Shown one piece after another: positions 1 to 8,062 of a stretch of DNA of 38,049 bases. Source of the stretch: Collinsella sp. AM17-1 (GTDB lineage: Bacteria; Actinomycetota; Coriobacteriia; Coriobacteriales; Coriobacteriaceae); contig NZ_QRJZ01000025.1 in assembly GCF_003470665.1 (NCBI RefSeq), forward strand, positions 1-38,049, read 5' to 3'. The notes under the pieces are model-generated. The model was not told the origin of the DNA. It saw nothing but the letters and a program-made list of their open reading frames with translations, and searched no databases. A program made the position numbers and the translations under genes. The stretch's first letter is position 1, and each line of letters starts with the position of its first letter.

Positions 1-47
1 GGCCTTGCTCCGGGAAGTTCGCGAAGCCCACTTCCCGGAGCAAGGCC
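1..47. terminator. 18-bp perfect inverted repeat downstream of xfp
   Basis: Bases 1-18 and 30-47 are exact reverse complements around an 11-nt loop. The hairpin lies about 40 nt past the xfp stop on the minus strand and could end that transcript, but no T-run follows within the window. The left window edge cuts the context, so a repeat element is also possible. Confidence 0.45.
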
Positions 48-88
48 ACCCCGCCGGGCAAGGCCCCAGCGCGAGACCGTCCCGGATG

Positions 89-2617
89 TTATTCGTTGTC
101 GCCGGCAGTTAGCTGCGTTGCGGAGAGTGCACCGTCGGCAGCGGTTGCGGCAGCGGCGTCGGGCCAGACCCAGTCGGTAAAGGCCGGGTGATCGAAGCCC
201 TCGTCACACGCGAAGTCAAAGGCCTCGGTGCGGAATGCCTCCCACTCGTCAATCTGCTCTGCAAACTTGTCGGCGTCGACCATGCGCAGCACGTCGGCGG
301 CCAGGGCCCAGCGGTCCATGTTGTTCAGACGCAGCATGTCGAACGGCGTGGTCGTGGAGCCCTTCTCCTCGTAGCCGTGGACGCGGAAGGCGTCGTGGCC
401 GGGGCGGTTCCAGATCAGGCGGCGAATCGTGCCGGCATAGGCGTGGAATGCGAAGAGCACGGGCTTCTCACCGCAGCCGAACAGCTCAGCCCAGCGCTCA
501 TCGCTGATGGCCTGGTCGTTCTCGCAGACGTTCTGAATCTTGAGCAGATCGACCACGTTAACGAACCACACCTTAATGCCTAGCTCGCGCAGCATGTCGG
601 TTGCAGCCAGGGCCTCGAGCGTCGGCACGTCACCGCACGTGGCAACTACGACGTCAGCCTCGGCGAGCGAGTCGGCAGTCGATGCCCACTCCCAAGCCGC
701 GACACCCTCGGCGAGCTCGGCACAGGCCTCGTCGACCGTTTGGAAAGTCGGGGCGGGCTGCTTGCCGCAGAAAATGGCGTTGACGCAGTCGGTGGACTGG
801 TAGACGCGCTCGGCCACAGCGAGGGCCATGTTGGCGTCGGCCGGATAGTAAGCATTCACGATATGCGTGTCGTTGGCCTTGTTGAGCAGCAGGTCGATAA
901 AGCCGGGGTCCTGGTGCGAGAAGCCGTTGTGGTCCTGACGCCAAACATGGCTCGACAGCAAAATGTTGAGGCCGCTGATGGGAGCACGCCACGGAATCTC
1001 GCGCTTGGTGGCCTCGAGCCACTTGCAGTGCTGGTTGACCATGGAATCGACCACGTGCACAAAGCTCTCGTAGGAGCTCCACACGCCGGAGCGGCCGGTG
1101 AGCACGTAGGCCTCGAGGAAGCCCTCGCACTGGTGCTCGGACAGCTGTTCGACGACCTTACCGGAGCCGGCGAGCAGCTCGTCGTTGGCCTCGTCCTCGT
1201 AGAAGCCGGCATCCCACTGCTTCTTGGTCACCTTGTAGGCGGCCTGCAGGCGGTTGGACGCGGTCTCGTCGGGACCAAAGATGCGGAAATCGTCCATGTT
1301 CTTGGCCAGAACGTCGGCAGTGTACTCACCAAAGACGCGAGCGGCCTCGGTGGAGCCCCAGCCGTGACCTTTCTCGGCGACGGGGATCTCGTGGGCGTGG
1401 ATATCGGGCAGCTCGAGCTCGCGGCGCACCTTGCCGCCGTTCGCGTTGGGATTGGCGCCGATACGCAGCTCGCCGGTCGGCATAAAGGCCGTCACCTCGG
1501 GGCGTACCTGGCCCTCGGGCGTAAAGAGCTCCTCGGGCTTATAGGAGCGCAGCCACTCGCGCAGCACGCGGAAGTGCTCGTGAGTGTCCTTGGCACTCGC
1601 CAGCGGCACCTGATGGGCGCGCCAGGAGTCCTCGGTCTTCTTGCCGTCGATGTGCTTGGGGCAAGTCCAACCCTTGGGAGTACGGAACACAATCATGGGG
1701 TAAGCAGGGCGGGCCACGGTCTCGCCTGCGGCGGCCTGGGCCCGCGCGGTGGCCTTGATGTCGCAGATCTCGTCAAAGACCTGCTCAAACAAGGCAGCGA
1801 AACGCGCATGGATGCTCGCGTGGCTCTCGTCGTCAAAGCCGGCGACAAAGAAGTGCGGCTTGTAGCCCATGCCCTCAAAGAACTTGGTGAGCTCCTCGTC
1901 GGACACGCGGGCGAGGATGGTGGGGTTGGCGATCTTGTAGCCGTTGAGGTGCAGGATTGGCAGGACGATGCCGTCGGTTGCCGGGTTCACGAGCTTGTTG
2001 GACTGCCAAGAGGTGGCAAGCGGACCGGTCTCGGACTCACCGTCGCCCACCACGGCCACGGCCAGCAGGCTCGGGTTGTCCATAACGGCACCGTAAGCGT
2101 GGCTGAGCGTGTAGCCGAGCTCGCCGCCCTCGTGGATGGAACCGGGCGTCTCGGGCGCAAAGTGGCTCGGGATGCCGCCGGGATAGGAGAACTGGCGGAA
2201 GAACTTCTGCAGGCCGGCCTCGTCATTGGTGATGTCGGGGCGAATCTCGCGGTAGGTGCCGTCGAGCAGCGACTGAGCAGTACCGGCGGGGCCACCGTGA
2301 CCAGGGCCCATCAAGAAGATAGCGTTCTGGTTGTGGTCGGCGATCAGTCGATTGACGTGACCGAACAGGAAGTTGATGCCGGGCGTGGTGCCCCAGTGGC
2401 CAACCAGGCGGTGCTTAACGTCCGGACGACCGAAGTCGCGCACCTCACCGGTTTTCTCATCAACAAAGTCGGGGCGCATTAGCGGGTTAGAGCGAAGGTA
2501 GATCTGACCGACGGACAGATAGTTCGATGCGCGCCAATACAGGTCGACGCCCTCGAGCTCGGAAGCCGGCACCTCGTGGCCCAGCTTTTGCCACGGCGTC
2601 CCCAGTGTTTTAGCCAT
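89..2617 (-). CDS. xfp: Xylulose-5-phosphate/fructose-6-phosphate phosphoketolase
   Basis: This 842-residue cytosolic enzyme would cleave xylulose-5-P or fructose-6-P with phosphate to acetyl-P plus glyceraldehyde-3-P or erythrose-4-P, the key step of the phosphoketolase shunt. It is full length for the family. The N-terminal thiamine diphosphate domain carries the [10 protein letters not shown] signature at residues 191-200, and [10 protein letters not shown] and GPGHGGP near the start are typical phosphoketolase motifs. The start ATG follows AGGGAC at good spacing. Two AAAACGTTTT palindromes sit just upstream, next to a TATACT -10 box, and the LacI-family gene lies immediately 5', so repression by that protein is a reasonable inference. 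Whether it prefers the pentulose or hexulose substrate cannot be told from sequence. Confidence 0.97.
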   Translation of the reverse strand: MAKTLGTPWQKLGHEVPASELEGVDLYWRASNYLSVGQIYLRSNPLMRPDFVDEKTGEVRDFGRPDVKHRLVGHWGTTPGINFLFGHVNRLIADHNQNAIFLMGPGHGGPAGTAQSLLDGTYREIRPDITNDEAGLQKFFRQFSYPGGIPSHFAPETPGSIHEGGELGYTLSHAYGAVMDNPSLLAVAVVGDGESETGPLATSWQSNKLVNPATDGIVLPILHLNGYKIANPTILARVSDEELTKFFEGMGYKPHFFVAGFDDESHASIHARFAALFEQVFDEICDIKATARAQAAAGETVARPAYPMIVFRTPKGWTCPKHIDGKKTEDSWRAHQVPLASAKDTHEHFRVLREWLRSYKPEELFTPEGQVRPEVTAFMPTGELRIGANPNANGGKVRRELELPDIHAHEIPVAEKGHGWGSTEAARVFGEYTADVLAKNMDDFRIFGPDETASNRLQAAYKVTKKQWDAGFYEDEANDELLAGSGKVVEQLSEHQCEGFLEAYVLTGRSGVWSSYESFVHVVDSMVNQHCKWLEATKREIPWRAPISGLNILLSSHVWRQDHNGFSHQDPGFIDLLLNKANDTHIVNAYYPADANMALAVAERVYQSTDCVNAIFCGKQPAPTFQTVDEACAELAEGVAAWEWASTADSLAEADVVVATCGDVPTLEALAATDMLRELGIKVWFVNVVDLLKIQNVCENDQAISDERWAELFGCGEKPVLFAFHAYAGTIRRLIWNRPGHDAFRVHGYEEKGSTTTPFDMLRLNNMDRWALAADVLRMVDADKFAEQIDEWEAFRTEAFDFACDEGFDHPAFTDWVWPDAAAATAADGALSATQLTAGDNE

Positions 2618-2675
2618 TGTTTATGTCCCTTCGCTGTGCGGTCACCCTCCAATACGGCAACCTTTCGTTGGGACC

Positions 2676-2718
2676 AGTATATTTGCTAAAACGTTTTATC
2701 ATGGTGAAAAAACGTTTT
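2676..2718 (-). promoter_or_regulatory. xfp promoter with two LacI-type operators
   Basis: On the minus strand a TATACT -10 box lies at 2676-2681. The palindrome TAAAACGTTTTA at 2687-2698 falls between this box and the expected -35 position. A second AAAACGTTTT lies at 2709-2718. Their centres are 21 bp apart, two helical turns, so two dimers could bind the same face of the DNA. No good -35 hexamer is visible. AAACGTTT cores are typical LacI-family operators; the neighbouring LacI protein is the obvious candidate. Confidence 0.7.
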
Positions 2719-2821
2719 ACCACCCTTATCAATCCCATCGATTAGCAAAACGCGACATTCACCTGCGGCATTGACTGTCACAGGTGCTCCACATTCGGTT
2801 TCTGCAAATTGGTAAACGTGT

Positions 2822-3850
2822 TTAGTTGTGTTTAGTAAGGTCAAGCACACTGTCCTTCACGATAAGCGCCGGCTCCAGAACGACCTCTTCGGCACGTCTA
2901 CCGCCCCTACCGGCAAGACGCTTGGACATGCAGCCAAAAGCATGCTCCGCAAGGACACCGGGATCCTGCTCAATCGCGGTCAGCGCCGGCTCAAAGAGAA
3001 CGTCGGCAGCCGAGTTATCATAGCTCACCACCGAGATATCGCCCGGGATGTTCTTCCCCATCTCGTGCAAGCGCTTGAGCAGACCGAGGGCAATGTTGTC
3101 CGAGCTTGCGAACACGGCGGTGGCATCAGTTGCGAGCACGGCCTCCGAGGCCTCGTATGCACTCGGAATGTAGTACTCGCTCTCAAACTCCAACCGTGCG
3201 TCAATAGGCAGGCCAACCTCGCGCAATGCGCGCTCATAGCCGGCGAGTCGCTTGCGACCCGTATTGGAACGGCGCGCGTTAACCAGACAGGCGATGCGGC
3301 GATGACCCTGCTCAATCAGATACCGCGTGGCCATGTAGCCACCCATCTCGTGGTCGAACATCACCTTGTCGCACTCGAGCCCCTCAATGGCACGGTCGAC
3401 CATTACCGCCGGGATGGGCAGATGGCTGACCTCTTCGCGCAGGGCGCGGTCGTCGGAGAACTCGTCACCCACTACCAGAAAGACGCCGTCGACGCCGCGC
3501 GTCACCAGCTGGCGCAGCAGTTCCAAATCGTCATCGGCGCTTCCACCCGAGCTGGTAATAAAGAGCGCGTAACCGTCCTCGCGACAGCGCTTTTCCAAGC
3601 TGCCGGCGAGCGAGGCAAAAAAGCGGCTCTCGATATTGGGAACGATAAGGCCCAGCGTGCGCGACTCGCGCATGACCAAGCTGCGCGCGATCTGGTTAGG
3701 AACATAGTGGTTGCGCGCCGCAACCTCCTTGATGAGCTTGCGGTTTTCTTCCGAGATGCGACAGGGCCGATTATTAAGAACAAGCGAGACCGACGAGGGG
3801 GAAAGCCCCACCTCCTGGGCGATCTGCTTGAGGGTGACTTTGTTGGCCAT
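2822..3850 (-). CDS. LacI-family transcriptional regulator
   Basis: This 342-residue protein has an N-terminal LacI helix-turn-helix (VTLKQIAQEVGLSPSSVSLVLN) followed by a hinge and a periplasmic-binding-protein-like effector domain beginning at TLGLIVPNIES. The ATG at 3850 is preceded by GGAAGGAG and gives a family-typical length; the longer open frame upstream runs antisense through murB and is not coding. It is divergent from murB and lies upstream of xfp in the same direction. The paired AAAACGTTTT operators before xfp suggest that it controls phosphoketolase. The effector is unknown; a sugar or sugar phosphate is likely for the family. Confidence 0.93.
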   Translation of the reverse strand: MANKVTLKQIAQEVGLSPSSVSLVLNNRPCRISEENRKLIKEVAARNHYVPNQIARSLVMRESRTLGLIVPNIESRFFASLAGSLEKRCREDGYALFITSSGGSADDDLELLRQLVTRGVDGVFLVVGDEFSDDRALREEVSHLPIPAVMVDRAIEGLECDKVMFDHEMGGYMATRYLIEQGHRRIACLVNARRSNTGRKRLAGYERALREVGLPIDARLEFESEYYIPSAYEASEAVLATDATAVFASSDNIALGLLKRLHEMGKNIPGDISVVSYDNSAADVLFEPALTAIEQDPGVLAEHAFGCMSKRLAGRGGRRAEEVVLEPALIVKDSVLDLTKHN

Positions 3851-4033
3851 CTCGCTCCTTCCGAGTTTACGCGCAATCTCTTGAAAGTATAGCGACTGCC
3901 TATCTACCTCGGTGATAAACACTTTACCAATCCGGTGGACGGCTGTTTTATCGCCGCCAGCGCACCAAATCCGTCCAGGTGGGGTATATTGCAATCGATC
4001 GATGACAACAACCACCAAAAGGCGGATATTCGT

Positions 4034-4996
4034 ATGCACGAGAACGACTTTTTTAACGAGGACCTGCTCTGCGCGCTCGCCGGCGTTGCCGGCGAGGACA
4101 ACGTACTCATGAGCGAGCCCATGCGCGAGCACACCACTTTTAAGATCGGCGGCCCGGCCGATGTCTTTGTCACGCCCGACACCGAGCAGGGCCTCATCGC
4201 CACGCTCGACACCTGCTATCGCTGCAACTTGCCGCTTACTATCGTGGGCAACGGCTCCGACCTGCTCGTCGGCGACAAGGGAATCCGCGGCGTCGTCGTG
4301 GCGCTGGGCGAGGGCCTCTCCGACATTACGGTCGATGGCATGCACGTTACGGCAGCAGCCGGCGCCTTGCTTTCCGATGTCGCCGCGGCGGCAGCCGAGG
4401 CCGGTCTCACCGGCATGGAGCCCATCTCGGGTATCCCCGGATCGGTCGGCGGCGCCTGCTACATGAACGCCGGTGCCTACGGTGCCTGCATGGCCGATGT
4501 GCTGGAATCTGTACGCGTCTACAAGCCCGCTCGCATGCTCGACGACGGCACCCGCGGCAGCGGCAATATCATCGAGTTCGATGTCGACGAGCTCAACCTG
4601 GGTTATCGCAAGAGCCGCATTGCCGACGACGGCTTTATCGTGCTCTCGGCAACCTTCAACCTCGCCCCGGGCAACGCCGCGATGATCAAGGCCGACATGG
4701 ACGACTACCGCCAGCGCCGCGAAGACAAGCAGCCGCTCGACATGCCGAGCGCCGGCTCCACCTTCAAGCGTCCCGAGGGCCACTTTGCCGGCAAGCTCAT
4801 CATGGACGCCGGCCTGCGCGGCCACGCCGTCGGCGGCGCCCAGGTGAGCGAAAAACATTGCGGCTTCATCGTCAACGCCGGCCACGCCACCGCCGCCGAC
4901 GTCGACGAACTCATCCGCCACATCCAAGCAACCGTCAAAGAGCAGTTCGACGTAGACCTAGAACCCGAAGTCCACCGAGTAGGCGAATTTCTATAG
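4034..4996 (+). CDS. murB: UDP-N-acetylenolpyruvoylglucosamine reductase
   Basis: MurB reduces UDP-GlcNAc-enolpyruvate to UDP-MurNAc with NADPH and FAD, the second committed step of peptidoglycan synthesis in the cytoplasm. The 320-residue product carries the FAD-binding stretch GNGSDLLVGD (about residues 72-81), the SGIPGSVGGACYMNAGAYG block, and the C-terminal AGSTFKRPEG segment holding the catalytic serine region. The start at 4034 is chosen because AAAGGCGG precedes it and the conserved domain begins soon after; a longer frame from 3935 lacks such support. The last 26 nt recur with three differences at 5633-5658, which suggests that DNA was inserted or recombined at this 3' end. Confidence 0.96.
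   Translation: MHENDFFNEDLLCALAGVAGEDNVLMSEPMREHTTFKIGGPADVFVTPDTEQGLIATLDTCYRCNLPLTIVGNGSDLLVGDKGIRGVVVALGEGLSDITVDGMHVTAAAGALLSDVAAAAAEAGLTGMEPISGIPGSVGGACYMNAGAYGACMADVLESVRVYKPARMLDDGTRGSGNIIEFDVDELNLGYRKSRIADDGFIVLSATFNLAPGNAAMIKADMDDYRQRREDKQPLDMPSAGSTFKRPEGHFAGKLIMDAGLRGHAVGGAQVSEKHCGFIVNAGHATAADVDELIRHIQATVKEQFDVDLEPEVHRVGEFL
4970..4995 (+). repeat. Left copy of imperfect direct repeat (murB 3' end)
   Basis: These 26 nt encode the MurB C-terminus VHRVGEFL and match 5633-5658 at 23 of 26 positions, including the exact 14-mer GGCGAATTTCTATA. The pair brackets about 640 bp that contain the small HTH-like gene. This is the arrangement expected of an integrated element that uses and restores a gene 3' end. 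Confidence 0.65.
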
Positions 4997-5026
4997 CCCG
5001 CCCGCAGTGATTCACTTTAATTAATA

Positions 5027-5062
5027 ACGGGACAAGTGATGTAGCTCCCTTGTCCCGTTTTC
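5027..5062. terminator. Bidirectional intrinsic terminator after murB
   Basis: ACGGGACAAG (5027-5036) pairs perfectly with CTTGTCCCGT (5049-5058) across a 12-nt loop. The stem is followed by TTTTC on the plus strand and by an A/T-rich run on the minus strand. It lies between the convergent murB and the small gene at 5065 and could stop both. Confidence 0.85.
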
Positions 5063-5064
5063 AT

Positions 5065-5430
5065 TTATTTGCGAAGAACATCGGCTAGCCGCAGGATTGA
5101 AACCATCGAATGATAACCGAGCTCCATCTTTTCACCCGCAAGCAGTCGTTTTGAGCTAGCCTCATCTAGCCCCACAAGCCGAGAAAACAGCAAGCTGCTC
5201 AACGTGCCCTCGTCAATAGAGTCCTTTATGGTCTTCAAAACGTCCGTATCATAAAGCGACGCCGAACTGTAGGGGGCAACACGAGCGGAACTCTCAATTA
5301 ACGACGAGACAAAAGGATGGAGATGCTTTGGACATAGTCCATCAAACACCACATCCCCATTGTCGTTCGAGCCGACCAGGCGCCAAGTATAATGATCGAT
5401 CCAGTCATCTCCGTCATATATGGTGTCCAT
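5065..5430 (-). CDS. Small protein with C-terminal HTH-like segment, function unknown
   Basis: This 121-residue protein is not recognised as a named family. The C-terminal 45 residues (SRLVGLDEASSKRLLAGEK then SILRLADVLRK) follow the spacing of an XRE/Cro-type helix-turn-helix, where a G-[LI] turn is followed by a recognition helix. The N-terminal 60 residues are polar and could be a small beta or partner-binding domain. The ATG at 5430 has GGGAG seven bases upstream. The gene is AT-richer than its neighbours and lies between the two copies of the murB-end repeat, so it is probably accessory cargo. An antitoxin or small element regulator would fit, but no toxin partner is visible, so this remains a guess. 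Confidence 0.6.
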   Translation of the reverse strand: MDTIYDGDDWIDHYTWRLVGSNDNGDVVFDGLCPKHLHPFVSSLIESSARVAPYSSASLYDTDVLKTIKDSIDEGTLSSLLFSRLVGLDEASSKRLLAGEKMELGYHSMVSILRLADVLRK

Positions 5431-5632
5431 GAATGTCTCCCGACTAGAGGGCCAACGAAAGGGAAGTTCCAGGTTTTGTCATATACATCCCCAACGCCTC
5501 TCGACAGTTATATTTTGTGACTATTTTAGATCTATATGACCAATTCGAGCCCTCAATAAGGCGATTATTGCAGCTAGGCTATATTTCATTTTTCATTTTG
5601 ATGAACCGCCGGTTCCAAATACCAAAACCGCA
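5431..5632. other. AT-rich intergenic stretch inside the murB-end insertion
   Basis: About 200 bp with no credible coding frame. It is clearly AT-richer than the surrounding core genes and presumably holds the promoter of the small minus-strand gene. I see no integrase, transposase or terminal repeat in it. Confidence 0.5.
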
Positions 5633-5658
5633 GCCCACCTAGTCGGCGAATTTCTATA
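5633..5658 (+). repeat. Right copy of imperfect direct repeat (murB 3' end remnant)
   Basis: This matches 4970-4995 at 23 of 26 positions. Read in the murB frame it encodes AHLVGEFL and a stop, a plausible MurB C-terminus, with weaker similarity extending about 9 nt further upstream. An intrinsic terminator follows at 5670, as expected after the original murB end. It is probably the resident 3' end left behind by insertion or recombination. Confidence 0.65.
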
Positions 5659-5669
5659 AAAAGAAGGCC

Positions 5670-5716
5670 CCGAAAGGGAGCGGCCTCGTAAGGAAGTCCT
5701 CTCCCTTTCGGCTTTT
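5670..5716 (+). terminator. Intrinsic terminator, probably the ancestral murB terminator
   Basis: CCGAAAGGGAG (5670-5680) pairs with CTCCCTTTCGG (5701-5711) across a 20-nt loop, followed by CTTTTG. It sits just downstream of the murB-end remnant and ends no complete gene now present on the plus strand. Confidence 0.65.
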
Positions 5717-5776
5717 GTAATCCTCCACTTATGATTGAATTGGCTGGTAAAATCAATCGTACGTGGAGAATTACAA
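5715..5776. repeat. Nested inverted repeat upstream of the repeat-tract ORF
   Basis: TTGTAATCCTCCAC (5715-5728) and GTGGAGAATTACAA (5763-5776) are inverted copies with one mismatch. Inside them GATTGA (5734-5739) and TCAATC (5753-5758) form a second inverted pair. The right arm overlaps a possible -10 box, TACAAT (5772-5777), just ahead of the GGGGAGGAGG ribosome site. It may be a hairpin, an operator, a recombinase site or a small element end. Confidence 0.5.
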
Positions 5777-5796
5777 TAGGGGAGGAGGACTTGACT

Positions 5797-6010
5797 ATGG
5801 CGAATGGAAATGCAGCGACTATTCTCGGCTCGGCTCGGCTCGGCTCGGCTCGGCTCGGCTCGGCAGGAGCATAGCGCCGCTTTTTCAGCGTTTCAAGTCT
5901 TATTTCATACAATTTATAACGATCCAGTTGCCGGAGACAGGGCGCAGTATGCCTTGGCTTCGGTTTTTTGTGTTTACCGGAAGGATGGTGGTTTGATATC
6001 GAAGTCCTAA
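5797..6010 (+). pseudogene. Short ORF switched out of frame by a CTCGG repeat tract
   Basis: An ATG at 5797 follows the strong ribosome site GGGGAGGAGG and begins MANGNAATILGS, then enters a repeat tract coding for Gly-Ser-Ala-Arg-Leu periods. With the present eight CTCGG units it hits TAG at 5872-5874. The frame that stays open afterwards (EHSAAFSAFQ onward to a stop at 6010) would be joined by six or nine units, giving about 72 residues with nine. This is the layout of a phase-variable contingency ORF in the off state, although a simple decayed gene is also possible. The product is not recognised. It lies about 100 bp upstream of the surface-protein gene and could also act on that gene as a leader. 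Confidence 0.5.
5824..5863 (+). repeat. Pentanucleotide tandem repeat, (CTCGG)x8
   Basis: Eight perfect CTCGG units span 40 bp. Because five is not a multiple of three, a gain or loss of one unit by slipped-strand mispairing changes the reading frame downstream. The tract lies nine codons inside an ORF that has a strong ribosome site. Confidence 0.95.
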
Positions 6011-6116
6011 CCACGACCGTCAAATCACTCTTTTCCGGTTAAACCTTCTATCTTCTCCGGCGTGTCCGCTGTCGGAGGAAGTGAATGGCGGACAGAATTA
6101 TTTTGGAGGAATGAAA

Positions 6117-7838
6117 ATGAAGAAGAAGCTTCTAGGCGTTCTGCTTGCGTTGTGCCTCGCGATGACACTTGTTCCGATGACAGCCTTTGCAGGGGAGAAC
6201 GCGCAAAGCAGCAAAATATCAATCACAACAGTAGATGAGCTTTTGCAATTTGCAAAAGCTGTGGACAATGGCGAATACGACGATAAAACAGATGCAGTTG
6301 TATCTCTTGATGCAGATTTGGATTTAACAGGCATTGCGTGGACACCAATAGGTAGCACATTTGATGCTGAGGGAAATCTGTTGCATTACTTCAGCGGCAA
6401 GTTTTATGGAAACGGGCATACGATTTCCAATTTAGATTTTTCCGAAAACTATGGAAAGACGGAATATCCGTCTTTCGGATTATTCAGTGAGGTTTATGGC
6501 GCTGAAATTTCCGGTTTGACAATTCAAGGCAAGCTGGATGTATCCAATTCGGGGTATGTCTATTTTGGAACGGTAGCGGGTGTTGCAGCAGACAGCAAAA
6601 TTTCTGACTGCGTTTCAGATGTGTCGTTCACGGATACAGACAAATATATTAACGGTACTGCGGCTATGTGCGGATATGCAATAAATAGCACGATTGAGTA
6701 CTGCCAAAACAAGGGGAATTTTTCAATAACGAAGGATGTCAGCTCTTTCCAGATGGGCGGTATCGTAGGCGTTGCTCAAAACAGTACCGTACAGTATTGT
6801 GCTAATACAGGCGAGATGTCCTCTTGGACACCCTGCACCGGCGGAATCGTTGGGCAGCTGTATCAAGCTTCAAAGATTATCAATTGTTATTCCACAGGGA
6901 AAATGGTTCCTCTTGGCAACGGAACCACAGATTTCGGCGGCATCGCAGGGACAGTTGGTGCAGGTACAGAAATCAAACATTGTTATTTCGCTGGTGAAAT
7001 GGATTTATCTCAATATACCGCCACTACGCCTTATAAGCGTTTGAGTGGCATTGCAGGCGGCGTTTCATCTGATACACCTGCTTTTGAAAACAACTATTTC
7101 GTGGGAACTGAAAATGTCCCGGCTTGCTTTAAGTACCAGGATGCCGGAACAGAAAAGACCCTTGACTCTATGAAAACGGAAGAGTTCTTTAATGAGATCA
7201 CTGCTGCTGGCGGCAATTATCGATTTAACCCAAATGGCACACCTATTCTGCCAGCACCGAAATATGCAGTTTCTTTTGTTGTAACACCCGCTGAACTGTC
7301 AAATGTAACCATCAAAGTGGACGGTCAGGCAGTAACAAACCCCGCCAATTTGGAGGCAGGTACTTATCAAGTCGAAGTCAGCGCAGATAATTGCGAGGTT
7401 TTCAATTCCAATATTACGATTACGGCTGATACAGCGACTCATGTGCAGGCCATTGCAATGACTTATTTACCTGCCGACTACACTAAGGTCGACGAAGCCA
7501 TTGCCAAGGCAAATGCACTGAACAAGGATAACTACAAGGACTTCACCGCCGTGGAAGCTGCCGTCAATGCTGTTGTCCGTGACAAGAACATCACTGAACA
7601 GGGCGAAGTTGACGCAATGGCGAAAGCTATTGAAGATGCCATTGCTGCTCTTGAGAAAAAACCTGTCAGCACCAAGGAGAAAAAACCTGCCAGCACCAAA
7701 CCGGGAACATCCGATAAGCTTCCGCAGGCTGGCGATACAAACAGCCTTGCTTTGTGGATCGCTCTGCTGTTCGCCAGCGTCGGCGCAGTAACCGTAACAA
7801 CCGTATACAGCAGAACGAAAAAGCGCAGCGTAAAGTAA
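6117..7838 (+). CDS. Sortase-anchored surface protein with GLUG-like repeats and a FIVAR-like domain
   Basis: The 573-residue product starts with a signal peptide (MKKKLLGVLLALCLAMTLVPMTAFA). About residues 45-330 contain repeated 'GGIVG...NCYSTG' blocks typical of GLUG-type beta-solenoid repeats. A small beta domain follows (about 375-455), then an alpha-helical FIVAR-like segment (YTKVDEAIAKANALNKDNY), a Lys/Pro linker, LPQAGDTN as a sortase motif, a hydrophobic segment and a basic tail ending RTKKRSVK. It is probably a cell-wall-linked adhesin or glycan binder. The ATG at 6117 lies seven bases after GGAGG; an ATG at 6111 is too close to it. Codon use is markedly AT-richer than the core genes and Firmicutes-like, which points to horizontal transfer. 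No sortase gene is in the window. Confidence 0.9.
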   Translation: MKKKLLGVLLALCLAMTLVPMTAFAGENAQSSKISITTVDELLQFAKAVDNGEYDDKTDAVVSLDADLDLTGIAWTPIGSTFDAEGNLLHYFSGKFYGNGHTISNLDFSENYGKTEYPSFGLFSEVYGAEISGLTIQGKLDVSNSGYVYFGTVAGVAADSKISDCVSDVSFTDTDKYINGTAAMCGYAINSTIEYCQNKGNFSITKDVSSFQMGGIVGVAQNSTVQYCANTGEMSSWTPCTGGIVGQLYQASKIINCYSTGKMVPLGNGTTDFGGIAGTVGAGTEIKHCYFAGEMDLSQYTATTPYKRLSGIAGGVSSDTPAFENNYFVGTENVPACFKYQDAGTEKTLDSMKTEEFFNEITAAGGNYRFNPNGTPILPAPKYAVSFVVTPAELSNVTIKVDGQAVTNPANLEAGTYQVEVSADNCEVFNSNITITADTATHVQAIAMTYLPADYTKVDEAIAKANALNKDNYKDFTAVEAAVNAVVRDKNITEQGEVDAMAKAIEDAIAALEKKPVSTKEKKPASTKPGTSDKLPQAGDTNSLALWIALLFASVGAVTVTTVYSRTKKRSVK

Positions 7839-7918
7839 AATTAAGTATTTAGCCCAAGGGACCGTCGCTTTCCTATATTCAGACAACCAGTCCGGTGAGT
7901 CGCGCTCAGGACCCGAGA

Positions 7919-8054
7919 GGGCCGCGTGCCCGCCCGCAATATATTTGATTGATCGCGAGTTCCGCACGCAAAGAAGGCCACTTAATGTGGCCTTCGTCTT
8001 GCGCAGGACTGCCCGAGCAGGCAATCAAATATATTGCGGGCGGGCACGCGGCCC
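7919..8054 (-). repeat. Long-armed structured element, copy 1
   Basis: The arms 7919-7951 and 8022-8054 are a perfect 33-bp inverted repeat, GC-rich outside and AT-rich inside. They enclose a 70-nt core with a GAAGGCCAC/GTGGCCTTC hairpin and the conserved flanks GCGGAACTCGCGA and CTGCTC...GTCCTGC (minus-strand sense). The core is identical to copy 2 over 59 nt, while the arms share nothing with it. The element begins 8 nt after the stop of the minus-strand peptidase gene, so it would be its 3' untranslated region. Confidence 0.85.
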
Positions 8055-8062
8055 AACTTGTT

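Noticed and set aside
1..47. Fifth copy of the long-armed structured element
   Set aside because: It is a palindrome but lacks the conserved core strands and the CACATTAAGTG hairpin.
740..2482. 580-residue open frame opposite xfp
   Set aside because: It is the antisense shadow of a clear phosphoketolase gene in GC-rich DNA, with no domain or ribosome site.
5586..6023. 145-residue minus-strand frame with RAEPS repeats
   Set aside because: The repeats are only the reverse complement of the CTCGG tract; the plus-strand frame has the strong ribosome site.
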